The position numbers and the translations under genes are program-made. A DNA stretch of 64,000 nt, from positions 10,115,917 to 10,179,916 of the forward strand of contig NC_092571.1 of NCBI RefSeq assembly GCF_037975245.1, in the 5' to 3' direction. Below are positions 63,901-64,000 of this stretch, piece by piece (positions within the stretch are counted from its first letter, which is position 1; each line of letters begins with the position of its first letter). The stretch comes from Apostichopus japonicus. Its lineage: Eukaryota > Echinodermata > Holothuroidea > Aspidochirotida > Stichopodidae. The notes under the pieces are model-generated. The model saw nothing but the letters and a program-made list of their open reading frames with translations, ran no database searches and had not been told where the DNA came from.

Positions 63901-64000
63901 TATTCTGAGGCATCACATTTTGACTTTTATTTAGGTTTTTATAAGTTACTCTATATAAGGAAGGTAAATAATGATGAATTCAAAATTGAGGGGGGGGGGG

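Overview
This is a window of nuclear genomic DNA from a metazoan. It is AT-rich, with short exons, long GT-AG introns and dense interspersed repeats. The proteins are animal-like. A secreted IgGFc-binding-type protein, plus the style of the MITEs and LINEs, suggests a marine invertebrate deuterostome, most likely an echinoderm. Species is not determinable from the sequence alone.

Protein genes, left to right: (1) the 3' half of triosephosphate isomerase (TPI, + strand, three exons, 2521-5595); (2) a complete six-exon SLC35F6-type transporter (- strand, 19224-11173); (3) a complete six-exon RER1 Golgi-to-ER retrieval receptor (- strand, 41074-35968); (4) a complete eight-exon ING4/ING5-type PHD-finger gene (+ strand, 44235-57637), head-to-head with RER1; (5) the C-terminal exons of an IgGFc-binding-domain protein (- strand, 63022-61249, 5' end not seen). 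There is one intact tRNA-Pro(AGG) at 32318-32389. All exon junctions given were checked for GT/AG and reading phase. These genes are unrelated in pathway; this is an ordinary stretch of housekeeping genes.

The rest is mobile and tandem DNA. There are hAT-type elements with 8-bp target duplications (53480-54426; 23212-24441, which contains a second, nested element) and related MITEs (24657-25454, 28371-28773). Other MITEs lie at 1634-2095, 25903-26177 and 60533-60909. LINE remnants occur at 8550-8760, 14348-14919 and 18395-18613, and a tRNA-derived SINE at about 56815-57045. Minisatellites occur at 3717-4795, 11880-12330, 46155-46990, 50404-50805, 59262-60527 and 63075-63900.

The most unusual content is two sets of small structured repeats. 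Three micro-insertions of 49-70 nt (27821-27880, 55298-55367, 56478-56526) share one 3' end, are truncated to different extents at the 5' end, carry a small hammerhead-ribozyme-like core, and are each flanked by a different perfect 12-14 bp direct repeat. Separately, a family of elements (17330-17867, 40295-40414, and eroded relatives) has an 11-bp terminal inverted repeat plus a third copy of that repeat that makes a hairpin at the 3' end; all three copies change together between family members.
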